DNA from: Afifellaceae bacterium
Lineage (GTDB): Bacteria; Pseudomonadota; Alphaproteobacteria; Rhizobiales; Afifellaceae
NCBI GenBank assembly: GCA_028284625.1
Contig: JANQRH010000009.1
Span: 310,001-374,000, forward strand
Reading direction: 5' to 3'
Length of the DNA stretch: 64,000 nucleotides
Notes under the pieces: model-generated
Database searches by the model: none
What the model saw: only the letters and a program-made list of their open reading frames with translations
What the model was told of the DNA's origin: nothing
Shown here: piece after piece, positions 25,483 through 35,013 of the stretch
Numbering within the stretch: the first letter of the stretch is position 1
How the letters are laid out: every line of letters starts with the position of its first letter
Position numbers and translations under genes: made by a program

Positions 25483-26676
25483 ATGAGCGGCGCCATAGTC
25501 GATTGGCTCAGCGCCGTGCTGCGGTGGGCGCATATCATGGTCGGGATCGCCTGGATCGGCTCGTCATTCTTCTTCATCTGGCTTGAGGCGAGCCTGAAGA
25601 AGCGCGACGGCCAGGCGCCCGGCATTCAGGGCGAGACCTGGATGGTGCATGGCGGCGGCTTCTATCTGGCCGAAAAATACGCCGTGGCGCCGGAGCGCAT
25701 GCCCGACGAGCTGCACTGGTTCAAATACGAAGCCTACTTCACGCTGATCACAGGGCTCCTGCTCCTCGCCATCATCTATTATTTGGAAGCGGAAGCCTTC
25801 CTCATCGACCGCGACAAGGTGGCGCTCAGTCCGGTCTGGGCCAGCATCCTGTCGGCCGGCTCGCTGGCGGTGGCGTGGTTCATCTATGACGCGATGTGCC
25901 GGTCGCCGCTTGGGCGGAAAACGGGCTGGCTGGCGTTCTGGCTCTTCGTGGAGATCGCCGCCTTCACCTTCTTCTATCACGGCGTTTTCTCAGACCGCGC
26001 GGCGTTCCTGCATGTCGGCGCGATGATCGGCACGATCATGGCGGCGAGTGTTTTCTTCGTGATCATTCCCAACCAGAAGAAGGTCGTGGCCGACTTAGTG
26101 GCCGGTCGGAAGCCTGATCCGGAACTCGGGAAACAGGCCGGACAGCGCTCGCTCCACAACAATTACCTGACGCTGCCGGTGATCTTTTTCATGGTCTCCA
26201 ACCACTACCCGGCGATGTTCGGGCATCCCTGGAGCCCGCTGATTGCGCTTGGCGTCGTGATCGCAGGCGCGCTGGTCCGGCACTATTTCAACGTCACCAA
26301 CCACGGCATCGTCACCTGGGCGGCGATCGCGTCCATTCCGGCGTCGGTTGCCGTCGTCATCGTCCTGATCATCATCACAGCCTATCGGCCGGACTTGCGC
26401 GCGGATGGTGGCGAGGTCGCCTTCGGTGACGTCAGGCAGATTGTCGACACGCATTGCGTCACCTGCCACTCGGCGACGCCCAGCCACGACGGCTTTGACG
26501 AGGCGCCCAAAGGCGTGGCATTCGACACGGCCGACGCGATCAAGCTGCACGCTGAGACGATCAAGGCGCAGACGGTGCTTTCCGACATCATGCCGCTCGG
26601 CAACGAGACCGGCATGACGGACAGCGAACGGCGGGCGCTGGGCGCGTGGATCGATCAGGGCGCGCGGCTGGAGTAG
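25483..26676 (+). CDS. puuD: Membrane-bound urate hydroxylase PuuD with C-terminal cytochrome c
   Basis: 397 residues. The first 300 hold about eight hydrophobic membrane segments (for example 84-102, 118-136, 148-166, 180-196, 285-300) with several conserved histidines; the C-terminal 95 residues are a cytochrome c domain with haem motif C325-V-T-C328-H329. PuuD oxidises urate to 5-hydroxyisourate and passes electrons to the respiratory chain, unlike the peroxide-forming soluble uricase. It supplies the substrate for UraH. The start ATG at 25483 directly precedes the first membrane helix. Two tiny membrane-protein genes follow. Confidence 0.95.
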   Translation: MSGAIVDWLSAVLRWAHIMVGIAWIGSSFFFIWLEASLKKRDGQAPGIQGETWMVHGGGFYLAEKYAVAPERMPDELHWFKYEAYFTLITGLLLLAIIYYLEAEAFLIDRDKVALSPVWASILSAGSLAVAWFIYDAMCRSPLGRKTGWLAFWLFVEIAAFTFFYHGVFSDRAAFLHVGAMIGTIMAASVFFVIIPNQKKVVADLVAGRKPDPELGKQAGQRSLHNNYLTLPVIFFMVSNHYPAMFGHPWSPLIALGVVIAGALVRHYFNVTNHGIVTWAAIASIPASVAVVIVLIIITAYRPDLRADGGEVAFGDVRQIVDTHCVTCHSATPSHDGFDEAPKGVAFDTADAIKLHAETIKAQTVLSDIMPLGNETGMTDSERRALGAWIDQGARLE

Positions 26677-26725
26677 CGCTGGTTCATTCCGCTATGCTGA
26701 GTGTTGTGATGCCCGCGGGGATTGC

Positions 26726-26953
26726 ATGGCACTTGTTGCGAATGAACGCTGGAAGCTGACGGCAACGGCGCTGAACGGGCTTGCCGTGGCGACGATGGTC
26801 GCGGGTTTCGTCGCTCCTTTGGTGGCGGTCAGCTACGGTGTGTCGGCGGCGCAGGATGCCACCTATTTCGCGGCGACGAGCGCGATTTGGTTTTTCGCCG
26901 CGGTCGGCATACATATAGTGGCTAGAGCCATTCTCGGAGGACTCAAAGAATGA
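26726..26953 (+). CDS. Small two-helix membrane protein of unknown function (75 aa)
   Basis: 75 residues with two hydrophobic stretches (about residues 16-35 and 47-68) and a charged N terminus (NERWKLTAT). I do not recognise a family. It follows puuD by 49 bp on the same strand and its stop overlaps the next start (ATGA), so it is likely cotranscribed. Its codon use matches its neighbours. A role with PuuD or in transport of purine breakdown products is conceivable but unsupported. Confidence 0.7.
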   Translation: MALVANERWKLTATALNGLAVATMVAGFVAPLVAVSYGVSAAQDATYFAATSAIWFFAAVGIHIVARAILGGLKE

Positions 26954-27078
26954 CGTTTCTTGAGGCCTACGTCATGTTCGGTATTCCGCTGATGCTGTTG
27001 GGCGTCGCACTAGCCGCGTTGGCCTGGCAGCGCTGGGAGCAGAGGGGTGAAAGGCGCCGTAGCACGCCCGCCGAGTAG
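26950..27078 (+). CDS. Tiny single-helix membrane protein (42 aa)
   Basis: A 42-residue ORF from ATG 26950 to TAG 27076-27078: a short N terminus, one hydrophobic helix (about residues 8-26, FGIPLMLLGVALAALAW), then an Arg/Glu-rich tail. It overlaps the previous small gene by ATGA, strong evidence that it is translated. AAAGA lies just before the ATG. Function unknown; the pair may encode two parts of one small membrane complex. Confidence 0.6.
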   Translation: MTFLEAYVMFGIPLMLLGVALAALAWQRWEQRGERRRSTPAE

Positions 27079-27111
27079 CGGTGTCACCACCGTCGGCCGA
27101 TGCCGGCCAGT

Positions 27112-28422
27112 CTACCCGAACCGGTTGATCAGCCCCTCTAGATATTCCTGCCGGCCGCTCTTCGGCTGCGGCTCCAGACCTTCAGCGTCGACATGCGCCG
27201 CAAGGTCGTCGAGGCTCTTCTTGCCGGAAAGGATGTCCTTGCCGAGGGCAGCGTCCCAGCCGGCATAACGCTCGTCGACATGCGCCTGGAACGTGCCGTC
27301 CTCGATGATGGCGGCTGCGTTGAGGAGCGCCTTTGCGGTGGCGTCCATGGAGCCGATATGGGCATGAAGCAGATCGTCGGGCTCGATCGACTGACGGCGG
27401 ATCTTGGCGTCGAAATTCATGCCGCCCGTCGTGAAGCCGCCGGCGCGGAGGATTTCGATCATCATCAATGTGAGCTGCGGCACGTTCATGGCGAACTGGT
27501 CGGTGTCCCAGCCGAGCAGATCGTCGCCGCGGTTCAGATCGAGCGAGCCGAAGATGCCGAGAGCAGCGGCAAGTTGGATTTCGTGCTCGAATGAGTGGCC
27601 GGCCAGAATGGCGTGGTTCTGCTCGATGTTGATCTTGACCTCGTTCTCCAGGTCGAAAGCCTTGAGCATGCCGTAGATGGTGCCGACGTCGAAATCGTAT
27701 TGGTGCTTGGTCGGCTCCTTCGGCTTCGGCTCAATGAGGATCGTGCCTTTGAAGCCGATCTTCTTTTTGTGCTCCACCACCATAGTGAGGAAGCGGCCGA
27801 GCTGGGCGAACTCGCGCTTCATGTCGGTGTTGAGCAGCGTCTCGTAGCCTTCGCGCCCGCCCCACAGCACGTAGTTCTCACCGCCGAGCTCATGCGTCAC
27901 GTCCATGGCGTTCTTCACTTGCGCGGCGGCATAGGCGAACAATTCCGGGTCGGGATTTGTCGCCGCGCCGGCCATGAAGCGGCGATTGGAGAAGAGATTG
28001 GCCGTGCCCCAGAGGAGCCGCACTTTCTCCGTTTCCATCTTCTTGGCGAAGACATCGGTTATGGCGCGGACATTGCGGTTCGATTCCGCCAGCGTGGCGC
28101 CTTCCGGCGCGATGTCGCGATCGTGGAACGTGAAGAAGGGCACGCCGAGCAGCGCGAACATCTCAAAGGCGACGTCAGCCTTCAGCTTGGCGTCTTCCAT
28201 CGTGTCGCCGAACCACGGGCGCACAAAGGTCTGTCCGCCGAACGGATCGCCGCCCGGCCAGGTAAAGGAGTGCCAATAACAAACGGCGAAGCGGAAATGG
28301 TCCTCCATCCGCTTGCCGAGCACCATTTGGTCGGGGTCGTAAAAACGAAAGGCGAGCGGATTCTTGCTGTCCGGCCCTTCGAAACGGATCGGCTCCAGGT
28401 CGCCGAAAAAGCCGGTGCTCAT
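27112..28422 (-). CDS. xylA: Xylose isomerase
   Basis: 436 residues, class II length. It converts D-xylose to D-xylulose. Catalytic and metal regions are clear: [12 protein letters not shown] with the active-site His and Asp, [16 protein letters not shown], the [18 protein letters not shown] stretch, and [17 protein letters not shown]. The ATG at 28422 is chosen because the family begins just before [13 protein letters not shown], and it overlaps the xylB stop by four bases (ATGA), so the pair is coupled. It converges on the small membrane-protein genes with 33 bp between. No xylose transporter or XylR is adjacent. Confidence 0.97.
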   Translation of the reverse strand: MSTGFFGDLEPIRFEGPDSKNPLAFRFYDPDQMVLGKRMEDHFRFAVCYWHSFTWPGGDPFGGQTFVRPWFGDTMEDAKLKADVAFEMFALLGVPFFTFHDRDIAPEGATLAESNRNVRAITDVFAKKMETEKVRLLWGTANLFSNRRFMAGAATNPDPELFAYAAAQVKNAMDVTHELGGENYVLWGGREGYETLLNTDMKREFAQLGRFLTMVVEHKKKIGFKGTILIEPKPKEPTKHQYDFDVGTIYGMLKAFDLENEVKINIEQNHAILAGHSFEHEIQLAAALGIFGSLDLNRGDDLLGWDTDQFAMNVPQLTLMMIEILRAGGFTTGGMNFDAKIRRQSIEPDDLLHAHIGSMDATAKALLNAAAIIEDGTFQAHVDERYAGWDAALGKDILSGKKSLDDLAAHVDAEGLEPQPKSGRQEYLEGLINRFG

Positions 28423-29876
28423 GTGTGAAGGGCTCCTTTGATGGCCGGATGAAGCGCGCGGTAGCGCTGGAAGAGATCGGCGTAGCGTTCTACCGCCGCC
28501 GGGTCCGGCGTGATGGTCTCGTTGATCGCCGGCGGCCGGCACGTCTCGATCGGGTCGGTATTCTCCGCGGCGATCAGGCCGAGCCGGGCGGCGCCGAACG
28601 CACCGCCGAAATCGCCCTCAGCAGGCACGTCGACCGGCACGTTCAACACGTTGGCGATGATCCTAAGCCACGCATTGGAGCGCGAGCCGCCGCCAACGGC
28701 CGTGGCGCGCTCTACGCTTGTGCCGGCGGCTTTCAGCGCCTCCAGGCAATCGGCGAACGCGAAAGCAACGCCTTCCAGCACGGCGCGCGTCATCGCGGTT
28801 TGGTCGGTCGCATGCGACAGCCCGACAAAGCTGCCGCGCGCGGCTGTGTCGTTGTGCGGGGTGCGCTCACCGGAAAGATAGGGAAGGAAGAAGAGCGGCT
28901 CCTGCACCGCTGCAGAGTCGTCTACCGCACCGGCGAGGTCGCCGGCGCTCTTGCCGAGCGTTCCGGAGAGCCATTCCAGGCACGCGGCGGCGGAGAGGAT
29001 GACGCCCATCTGGTGCCAGGTGTTGGGTAGGGCGTGGCAAAAGGCGTGCACGGCGCTTGCGGCGTTGGGGCGGAAGGCTTCGTTGGAGACGAAGAGAACG
29101 CCCGACGTGCCGAGCGACACGAACGCCGCGCCCGGCGCGACCGTGCCGACGCCACAGGCGGAGGCGGCATTGTCGCCGGCGCCACCGGCGATCACCGGTG
29201 CGTTGTCCATGCCCCATCGGCTCGCCAGTTCGGCGCGAAGCGTCCCCGTTGCCTCGGAGCCCTCATAGAGGGCCGGCATCTGATCGCGCGTCAGATTTGT
29301 GGCGGCGAGCAAGGCGTCGGACCAGTCGCGCTTCGCAACATCGAGCCATGATGTGCCGGCGGAATCGGACATGTCCGACGCGGCGTCGCCGGAGAGCCAG
29401 AGGCGCACATAATCCTTGGGCAGGAGCACACGCGCCACGTTGTCAAAGGTCTCAGGCTCGTTGCGCTGGACCCAGACAAGCTTCGGCGCGGTAAAGCCGG
29501 GGAAGACGATATTGCCGGTGATCTCACGAAAACGCGTGTCGGCATCGAGCTCCGCGGCCTCGGCCGACGAACGGCCGTCGTTCCACATGATGCAGGGCCT
29601 GAGCGGCTTGTCCGCCGCGTCAATCAACGTGGCGCCGTGCATGTGCCCTGAAAGGCCGATGCCGCGCACGGCCTTCACCTCGGCCGGGTGGGCCTTGGCG
29701 AGGGCGTCGATCGTCGCCGTGGTGGCGTCCAGCCAGCTCTGCGGATCCTGCTCAGACCAGGCGGGATGTGGCCGCTCCACGGTCAGAGCGCGGCTTTCTG
29801 ATGCGATGATGGTCTGGTCGGCGTCGATCAGAACGACTTTCACCGACGACGTGCCGATATCGATACCAAGATACAT
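28419..29876 (-). CDS. xylB: Xylulokinase
   Basis: 485 residues of the FGGY carbohydrate kinase family, phosphorylating D-xylulose. Seen: phosphate-binding [18 protein letters not shown] at the N terminus, [12 protein letters not shown] (xylulokinase-type MHG motif), [17 protein letters not shown] in the middle, and [21 protein letters not shown] near the C terminus. It is the first gene of xylB-xylA. The 108 bp upstream show no clear operator. Confidence 0.97.
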   Translation of the reverse strand: MYLGIDIGTSSVKVVLIDADQTIIASESRALTVERPHPAWSEQDPQSWLDATTATIDALAKAHPAEVKAVRGIGLSGHMHGATLIDAADKPLRPCIMWNDGRSSAEAAELDADTRFREITGNIVFPGFTAPKLVWVQRNEPETFDNVARVLLPKDYVRLWLSGDAASDMSDSAGTSWLDVAKRDWSDALLAATNLTRDQMPALYEGSEATGTLRAELASRWGMDNAPVIAGGAGDNAASACGVGTVAPGAAFVSLGTSGVLFVSNEAFRPNAASAVHAFCHALPNTWHQMGVILSAAACLEWLSGTLGKSAGDLAGAVDDSAAVQEPLFFLPYLSGERTPHNDTAARGSFVGLSHATDQTAMTRAVLEGVAFAFADCLEALKAAGTSVERATAVGGGSRSNAWLRIIANVLNVPVDVPAEGDFGGAFGAARLGLIAAENTDPIETCRPPAINETITPDPAAVERYADLFQRYRALHPAIKGALHT

Positions 29877-29984
29877 TGATGACGCCCGGCTGCCTCCCTT
29901 TGGGCGCGGACAGTGCTGCCGCCGCCGCGGGCTGTCAACCGCGGAGCGGCGCTGAACGCGCGTAGGCTTTGGCGCGCGCCTCGG

Positions 29985-30983
29985 TCAGCCGGGGACGCTC
30001 CAGTCGATGTCGCAGCGCTCGCCCTCAAACGCAAACAAAGCCCGGCCTTTGCCATGCAGGCGGTTTGGCCCCTCGAAGACGATTCCACCGATGGAAAAGA
30101 CGCCGGCCTCCGTTGCCAGTCGCGCCACAACCATCCCGTTTGCGTCGGATCGGCCCGGCACGATGACGGTTTGGCCGCCGCTGTCGAAGCTGATCTCAAC
30201 CGCGCCGTCCTGGCTGCGACTAAAGCCGACGGGAACCGTATTGCTGAACGTCCAGACCTCACCGCCTGAATCCTGGCCGAAAATCTGGGCGATCAGCGGC
30301 GGGCAAGTGACGTCGGCGGCGATGCTTGCATTGGCGTCGATGGCGGTCATTTGTTCGGCGAAGGCGCCGCTCAGCGGACCGCCTTTGGCGTCCTCATTGG
30401 CGGCCGCCTCTTCCAGACGGCGCAACTCGGCTTGCTCCAACAGGTCGCTGGCGTAATCCAGGTAATGGTCGAGCTCAAAGGGCAGCGGAAAGAAATCGGG
30501 GCTTGCCGGCTCGAAGGAGGCGTCGAGGTTGCCCTCAGAGAGCGACAAGCCCGGATAGGCCAGAACCGGCTTTGACCCGAGGAGGAATTTGTGGCGCTTC
30601 TCCAGCGCGATCTCGCCGGAGCCGCCGCCTTCATGCGTCTGGTAGACGTCGATGCTGGTTAGTGTGGCGTTGTGGCCCTCGCGGGCCAGGCGGTTGCGGT
30701 CAAGCTCCACACCGGAGCGACTGCGGTAGGGCCCGCCGATCTGTTTGGCCTGCATGCCATCGGGAGCGGTGCGCGCAAAGTCTCCCGGCACCAAGCGCCA
30801 CGTCACCACGCCTTGGCCGGAAGTCGGCGACAATTCGACAAGCACCATGGGCTGCGGCCAATGACGGAAATAGGGATGCGTTCCGCCCGCATCGTCGTCC
30901 TGCGCGGCCGCCGGGGCCAGCAGCGCGATTGCGGCGGCAATTGTCAGCAGCGTGCGGGCCGTGCTTTGCCGAATGATCGTCAT
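29985..30983 (-). CDS. Exported protein of unknown function (332 aa)
   Basis: A Sec-type signal peptide is clear (residues 1-28: basic start, hydrophobic LLTIAAAIALLAPAAA, cleavage near AAAQ-DDD), so the protein is periplasmic or outer-envelope. The mature part begins GGTHPYFRHWPQPMV and is acidic with mixed beta-type sequence; one cysteine lies near the middle (VTCPPLIAQIF) and one near the C terminus (GERCDIDW). I recognise no domain. The ATG at 30983 has GGGAGGA upstream. It stands alone, between xylB and the divergent ankyrin gene. Confidence 0.75.
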   Translation of the reverse strand: MTIIRQSTARTLLTIAAAIALLAPAAAQDDDAGGTHPYFRHWPQPMVLVELSPTSGQGVVTWRLVPGDFARTAPDGMQAKQIGGPYRSRSGVELDRNRLAREGHNATLTSIDVYQTHEGGGSGEIALEKRHKFLLGSKPVLAYPGLSLSEGNLDASFEPASPDFFPLPFELDHYLDYASDLLEQAELRRLEEAAANEDAKGGPLSGAFAEQMTAIDANASIAADVTCPPLIAQIFGQDSGGEVWTFSNTVPVGFSRSQDGAVEISFDSGGQTVIVPGRSDANGMVVARLATEAGVFSIGGIVFEGPNRLHGKGRALFAFEGERCDIDWSVPG

Positions 30984-31226
30984 GACTATCCTCCCGGCGT
31001 TTTCCCGGAGGCTAACGGACGCCGCCGCGGATGGCCAATGACGCAGCACCTGCGTACTTGACCGGCCGCTTGCGCGGGCGCCGCTTAGCCGGTACGTTTG
31101 CGGTGCCGTTTCGAGGCGGCATCCTGGTCCGCGGAAAGTTGTCTCAACACCTCGTCTTCTTTCAGACCACCTCATCGGTGATCTCATGCCCGATCAGCGG
31201 ACCGGCGGGCGTTGACGAGGGAACCG

Positions 31227-32762
31227 ATGATCCAATCACTCGACTATCTTCGCCGTAGGGCGAAGCACCTGAAGCGTGCGTTCGGCGAGGGCGAGCCGGA
31301 CGCGATTGAGCGCGTTCGCGCCGTGCTGCCCGACACAGCGACGCTCCGCCATAGCCAGGCGCTCCATGTCATAGCGCGCGAGCAGGGGCATCCAAGCTGG
31401 CCGCGTCTGAAGCTCGCGACGGAGTTGGCAGAGATGGATCGCTCTGCCCGGGCGGAGCGCCTGAAGATTGCGCTTTATCTCGGCCAGGACTGGATCGTGC
31501 AGGACCTGCTGCGCGCCGATCCTGAACTGCCGTCGGACAATTTTGGCCTGCAATGCGCGATCTACGATGTCGACGGCGTCCGCGAAGCACTTGCCGAGGA
31601 CCCGGATGCGGCGACACGCGTTGTAGGGGTCCGCACGCCGATCCTGCATCTGGCCTTCTCCCGGCATTCTCGTGCCGCACCAGAGCGCGCCGAAGCGATG
31701 ATTGAAATCGCGGAGGCGCTGGTGGAGGCGGGGGCGGATGTGAACGACAGCTACCCGTCGGAGCCGGGCTCGGAGCATCGCCTTTCGGCGCTCTACGGTG
31801 CGCTGGGGCATGCCGGCAATCTGCGTCTGGCGGAATGGCTACTTAGTCACGGCGCCAATCCGGACGACAACGAGTCGCTCTATCACGCCACGGAGCTCGG
31901 CCATCTCGACGGGGTGAAGCTCCTCATGAAGCACAACGTCTCGACGCGCGGCACGAACGCGCTGGCGCGCATGCTCGACTTCGACAATCTGGAGGGCGCG
32001 CGGCTGATGCTGGAATACGGCGCTGATCCGAACGAAGCGGTGCTCGATCATCCAAGCGGCCAGCCGATCGATACGATACCGGCGCTCCATCAGGCGGCGC
32101 GGCGCGGGCGCGACGGTCGCTTCGCAAAGCTGCTGCTTGAGCACGGAGCCGACGCGTCCGCTTTGTGGCAGGGCCACAGCGCCTATGCGTTGGCGCGGAT
32201 CTACGGCAACGATCCGTTCGCCGAGGCGCTGGCTGAAGCCGGGCATGCTGACGGGCTGAGCGCCGTGCAGGCGGCGCTTGTGGCGTGTGCAGAGGGCCAC
32301 GCGCCTCCTGGCCGGCCGCTGGCGACGCTGCCGCTCAGCGAGGAGGAGCGGCAGATTCTCACCCGTGTGATTCTCTGGGAGGATCGCCTTGATCACGCCA
32401 AGGCGCTGGTCGCGGCGGGTATCGATCCCAACGTCGCGGAGGAGATGGACATGCCGCCTTTGCACCTTGCCGGCTGGGCGGGCCTGAAGGCGCATCTCGC
32501 GTGGCTCCTGACGCTTTCGCCGGACCTCACGCACGTCAACGCCTATGGCGGCGACATTGTCGGCACGATCGTGCACGGCTCCCAAAACCGGCTGGATGTC
32601 GACGAGCGCGATCATGTCGGCTGCCTGAAGCTGGTCCTGGAGGCTGGGTCGCCACTCAGGCGCTCCGACATTGAAGGCGCGATGAACGAGGACGTGTCAG
32701 CCTTCCTTCGCGATTGGGCGGAGGAGCATCCGGCCCAGGTGACGGACGACAAAGGCGACTGA
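31227..32762 (+). CDS. Ankyrin repeat protein
   Basis: 511 residues, cytosolic, no signal peptide. The N-terminal 70 residues (DYLRRRAKHLKRAF...LHVIAREQGHPSWPRLK) match a leader region found before ankyrin repeats in many proteobacterial proteins. Then come repeats of ankyrin type, clearest at LVEAGADVNDSY, LLSHGANPDDNE, LMLEYGADPNEAV, LLLEHGADASAL and LVAAGIDPNVAEEMDMPPLHLAGWAG. They serve protein-protein contact; the partner is unknown. The ATG at 31227 has GAGGGA upstream. The gene is monocistronic and ends at a bidirectional hairpin shared with puuE. Confidence 0.85.
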   Translation: MIQSLDYLRRRAKHLKRAFGEGEPDAIERVRAVLPDTATLRHSQALHVIAREQGHPSWPRLKLATELAEMDRSARAERLKIALYLGQDWIVQDLLRADPELPSDNFGLQCAIYDVDGVREALAEDPDAATRVVGVRTPILHLAFSRHSRAAPERAEAMIEIAEALVEAGADVNDSYPSEPGSEHRLSALYGALGHAGNLRLAEWLLSHGANPDDNESLYHATELGHLDGVKLLMKHNVSTRGTNALARMLDFDNLEGARLMLEYGADPNEAVLDHPSGQPIDTIPALHQAARRGRDGRFAKLLLEHGADASALWQGHSAYALARIYGNDPFAEALAEAGHADGLSAVQAALVACAEGHAPPGRPLATLPLSEEERQILTRVILWEDRLDHAKALVAAGIDPNVAEEMDMPPLHLAGWAGLKAHLAWLLTLSPDLTHVNAYGGDIVGTIVHGSQNRLDVDERDHVGCLKLVLEAGSPLRRSDIEGAMNEDVSAFLRDWAEEHPAQVTDDKGD

Positions 32763-32772
32763 CGCCGCGGCC

Positions 32773-32801
32773 CGGCGCGGTCTCAATTGGTCCGCGCCGG
32801 A
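32773..32801. terminator. Stem-loop between convergent ankyrin gene and puuE
   Basis: CCGGCGCGG (32773-32781) and CCGCGCCGG (32793-32801) form a perfect 9-bp GC stem around an 11-base loop in the 56 bp between two convergent stops. There is no T run on either side, so it would be a non-classical or Rho-assisted terminator for both strands. Confidence 0.5.
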
Positions 32802-32818
32802 TCAGACCGGCTTAAGCG

Positions 32819-33727
32819 TCACGCCTGCGGCTTGTGGTGCTGAAGCCAGTGCCGCGCAATGTCGACGCGGCGAGCGAGCCAAACGCGGTCCTTGCTTTGC
32901 ACGTAATCGAGGAAGCGCAGGAGCGCCGCCATGCGGCCCGGCCGGCCGACGAGGCGGCAATGCAGGCCCACCGACATCATCTTCGGCGCGCCGGCCTCGC
33001 CCTCGGCGTAGAGAACGTCAAAGCTGTCCCTGAGATACGCGAAGAACTGGTCGCCGGAGTTGAAGCCTTGTGCGGTGGCGAAGCGCATGTCGTTGGCGTC
33101 GAGGGTGTAGGGGATGATGAGATGAGGGCCGTTGGGGCCCTTGATGTAATACGGCAGATCGTCCGCATAACTATCTGACGAGTAGACAAAACCACCTTCT
33201 TCAATCACCAGCCGTGTGGTGTTGATCGAGGCCTTGCCCTGATAGAAGCCGAGCGGCCGCATGCCGGCGATTTCGGTGTGGATGCGGATCGCCTCGGCGA
33301 TGTGACGGCGCTCCTCGTCCTCCGGCACGTGTCGGTACTCGAGCCATTTGAGGCCATGGCTGGCGATCTCCCAATCGGCCTCATTCATCGCCGCGATCGC
33401 CTCCGGGTTGCGCGCCATGGCGGTGGCGACGGCGTAGGAGGTGACCGGAATGCCGCGTTCTGTGAAGGCGCGCCACAGCCGCCAGAAGCCGGCGCGCGAG
33501 CCATACTCGTAAAGCGATTCCATGTTCATGTGGCGTTCGCCCGGCCACGGCTCCGCGCCGACAATGTCGGAAAGCAGCCATTCGGAGCTCGGGTCGCCGT
33601 GCAGGATGTTGCTCTCGCCGCCTTCTTCGTAATTGACCACGAACTGCACGGCGACAAGCGCGCCGTCGGCCCACTGAGGATCAGGCGGCGTGCGGCCGTA
33701 GCCGACCATGTCGCGCGGATAGGTCAC
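32819..33727 (-). CDS. puuE: Allantoinase PuuE (polysaccharide-deacetylase fold)
   Basis: 302 residues. The opening YPRDMVGYGRTPPDPQW and the late GLHCRLVGRPGRMAALLRFLDYV are characteristic of the PuuE allantoinase, which hydrolyses allantoin to allantoate and is unrelated to the amidohydrolase-type enzyme. It continues the pathway of the 18.8-26.7 kb purine cluster, about 6 kb away. It starts within the stop of the M20 gene (ATGA), so the two are cotranscribed and probably work together. Confidence 0.93.
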   Translation of the reverse strand: MTYPRDMVGYGRTPPDPQWADGALVAVQFVVNYEEGGESNILHGDPSSEWLLSDIVGAEPWPGERHMNMESLYEYGSRAGFWRLWRAFTERGIPVTSYAVATAMARNPEAIAAMNEADWEIASHGLKWLEYRHVPEDEERRHIAEAIRIHTEIAGMRPLGFYQGKASINTTRLVIEEGGFVYSSDSYADDLPYYIKGPNGPHLIIPYTLDANDMRFATAQGFNSGDQFFAYLRDSFDVLYAEGEAGAPKMMSVGLHCRLVGRPGRMAALLRFLDYVQSKDRVWLARRVDIARHWLQHHKPQA

Positions 33728-34962
33728 GCCGTCAGAATATCCGCGGCGGCCAGCGCGACGATAGTCGTCGCGGCGTGAAGGTCGGTGAGGACTAGCCGCT
33801 CGTCGGCGCGGTGGCCGTTGGCCTCCAGGAAGGAATGCGGGCCGGCGCCGTAGGCAACGGTGGGAATGCCGGCCTCCGCATAAAGCCGCGCGTCGGTGTA
33901 AAGCGGCACGCCTTCCACCTTGGGCGTCTCGCCGAGGATCTCCGTCGCGTGACGGCGGAGCGGCTCAATCAGCGCCTCCGCGCCGGGAAGCTGGCGGAGT
34001 GGTGAGGCCAGGAGCACACGCTCGATCTCAACGCCGATGCCGGCTCGGCTTGCGATGGCCTGTGTGATGACGTTCCGCAGATGCGCCTCGACCTCATCGG
34101 GGCTCTCTTCCGGGATCATGCGGCGGTCGAGGCGAATGGCGACCTGGTCGGGCACGACATTGGTGTTGATGCCGCCGGAGATGAGCCCAACCGTCAGATT
34201 GGGATGGGTGATGCCCGGGTGCCCGGAAAGGCGGCTCGGATAGGCCTCACGCTCGGCATAAAGCGCGCTCAGCACGGCGTTCATCGCCTCCAGCGCGTCG
34301 TGACCGGTCTCTGGCGCGGCCGCGTGAGCCGATTTGCCGCTCAGCGTGACCTTGAGGTGCAGGCAGCCATTGTGAGCGGTGACGATGGAGTAGGCGAAGC
34401 CGGCGGAGATGCAGAGGTCCGGCTTCACAATGCCGTTCTCCAGAAGCCATTTCGGGCCGATCAGCCCGCCGACCTCTTCATCGAAGGTGAAGTGCAGCTC
34501 TACTGCGCCCTTGAGCTCTGCAGCCACGGATTCCAACGCCGTGAGCGCAAAAGCGTAGGTGGCGAAGTCCGACTTGGAGACCGCCACGCCGCGGCCATAC
34601 ATCACGCCGTCGGCGATCTCCGCGGCAAAGGGCGGATGCGTCCAGCCTTCGCCGGGCGCCACGACATCGCCATGGGCGTTGAGCGCAATGGTCGGGCCGT
34701 CACCGAAAGTGCGGCGGACGACGAGATTGGTGCACGATTGCATGCCGAGCGCGCGGACCTGGTCGTCCGGCACCTTGTGCCTCTCAACGTCGAAACCGAG
34801 TTCTTCGAGCAGCCCCGCGGCGACCTCGGCGATCGGTGCGCAATCGCCGGGCGGATTGGAGGAGGGCGTCTGCAAGAGCTTGGCAAGGAACGCCTCGCGC
34901 GCCGCGGCGCTTGCGTCAACGGCGGCGCGGATCGCGTTGTGGAGGTCAGATGAGCCGGTCAT
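33724..34962 (-). CDS. M20 family metallopeptidase/deacylase (ArgE/DapE-like)
   Basis: 412 residues with the two-metal amidohydrolase pattern: LNAHGDVVAPGEGW, GRGVAVSKSDFATYAFAL, and the FTFDEEVGGL pair of glutamates, followed by the dimerisation insert (TLSGKSAHAAAPETGHDALEAMNAV). Such enzymes cleave N-acyl or N-carbamoyl amino acids. Coupling to puuE (four-base overlap) suggests a substrate in allantoate or ureide breakdown, but the sequence is of the general acetylornithine-deacetylase type and gives no proof. It is the first gene of the pair. Confidence 0.85.
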   Translation of the reverse strand: MTGSSDLHNAIRAAVDASAAAREAFLAKLLQTPSSNPPGDCAPIAEVAAGLLEELGFDVERHKVPDDQVRALGMQSCTNLVVRRTFGDGPTIALNAHGDVVAPGEGWTHPPFAAEIADGVMYGRGVAVSKSDFATYAFALTALESVAAELKGAVELHFTFDEEVGGLIGPKWLLENGIVKPDLCISAGFAYSIVTAHNGCLHLKVTLSGKSAHAAAPETGHDALEAMNAVLSALYAEREAYPSRLSGHPGITHPNLTVGLISGGINTNVVPDQVAIRLDRRMIPEESPDEVEAHLRNVITQAIASRAGIGVEIERVLLASPLRQLPGAEALIEPLRRHATEILGETPKVEGVPLYTDARLYAEAGIPTVAYGAGPHSFLEANGHRADERLVLTDLHAATTIVALAAADILTA

Positions 34963-35013
34963 GCCTGACGATGAAGCTCACCCGTCCGCCGCGGTCAACT
35001 GTGGCGGCCAGCG

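Noticed and set aside
31227-32762. Ankyrin protein as part of a defence or effector system
   Set aside because: It is monocistronic with no secretion signal or partner genes nearby; nothing in the neighbourhood supports such a role.
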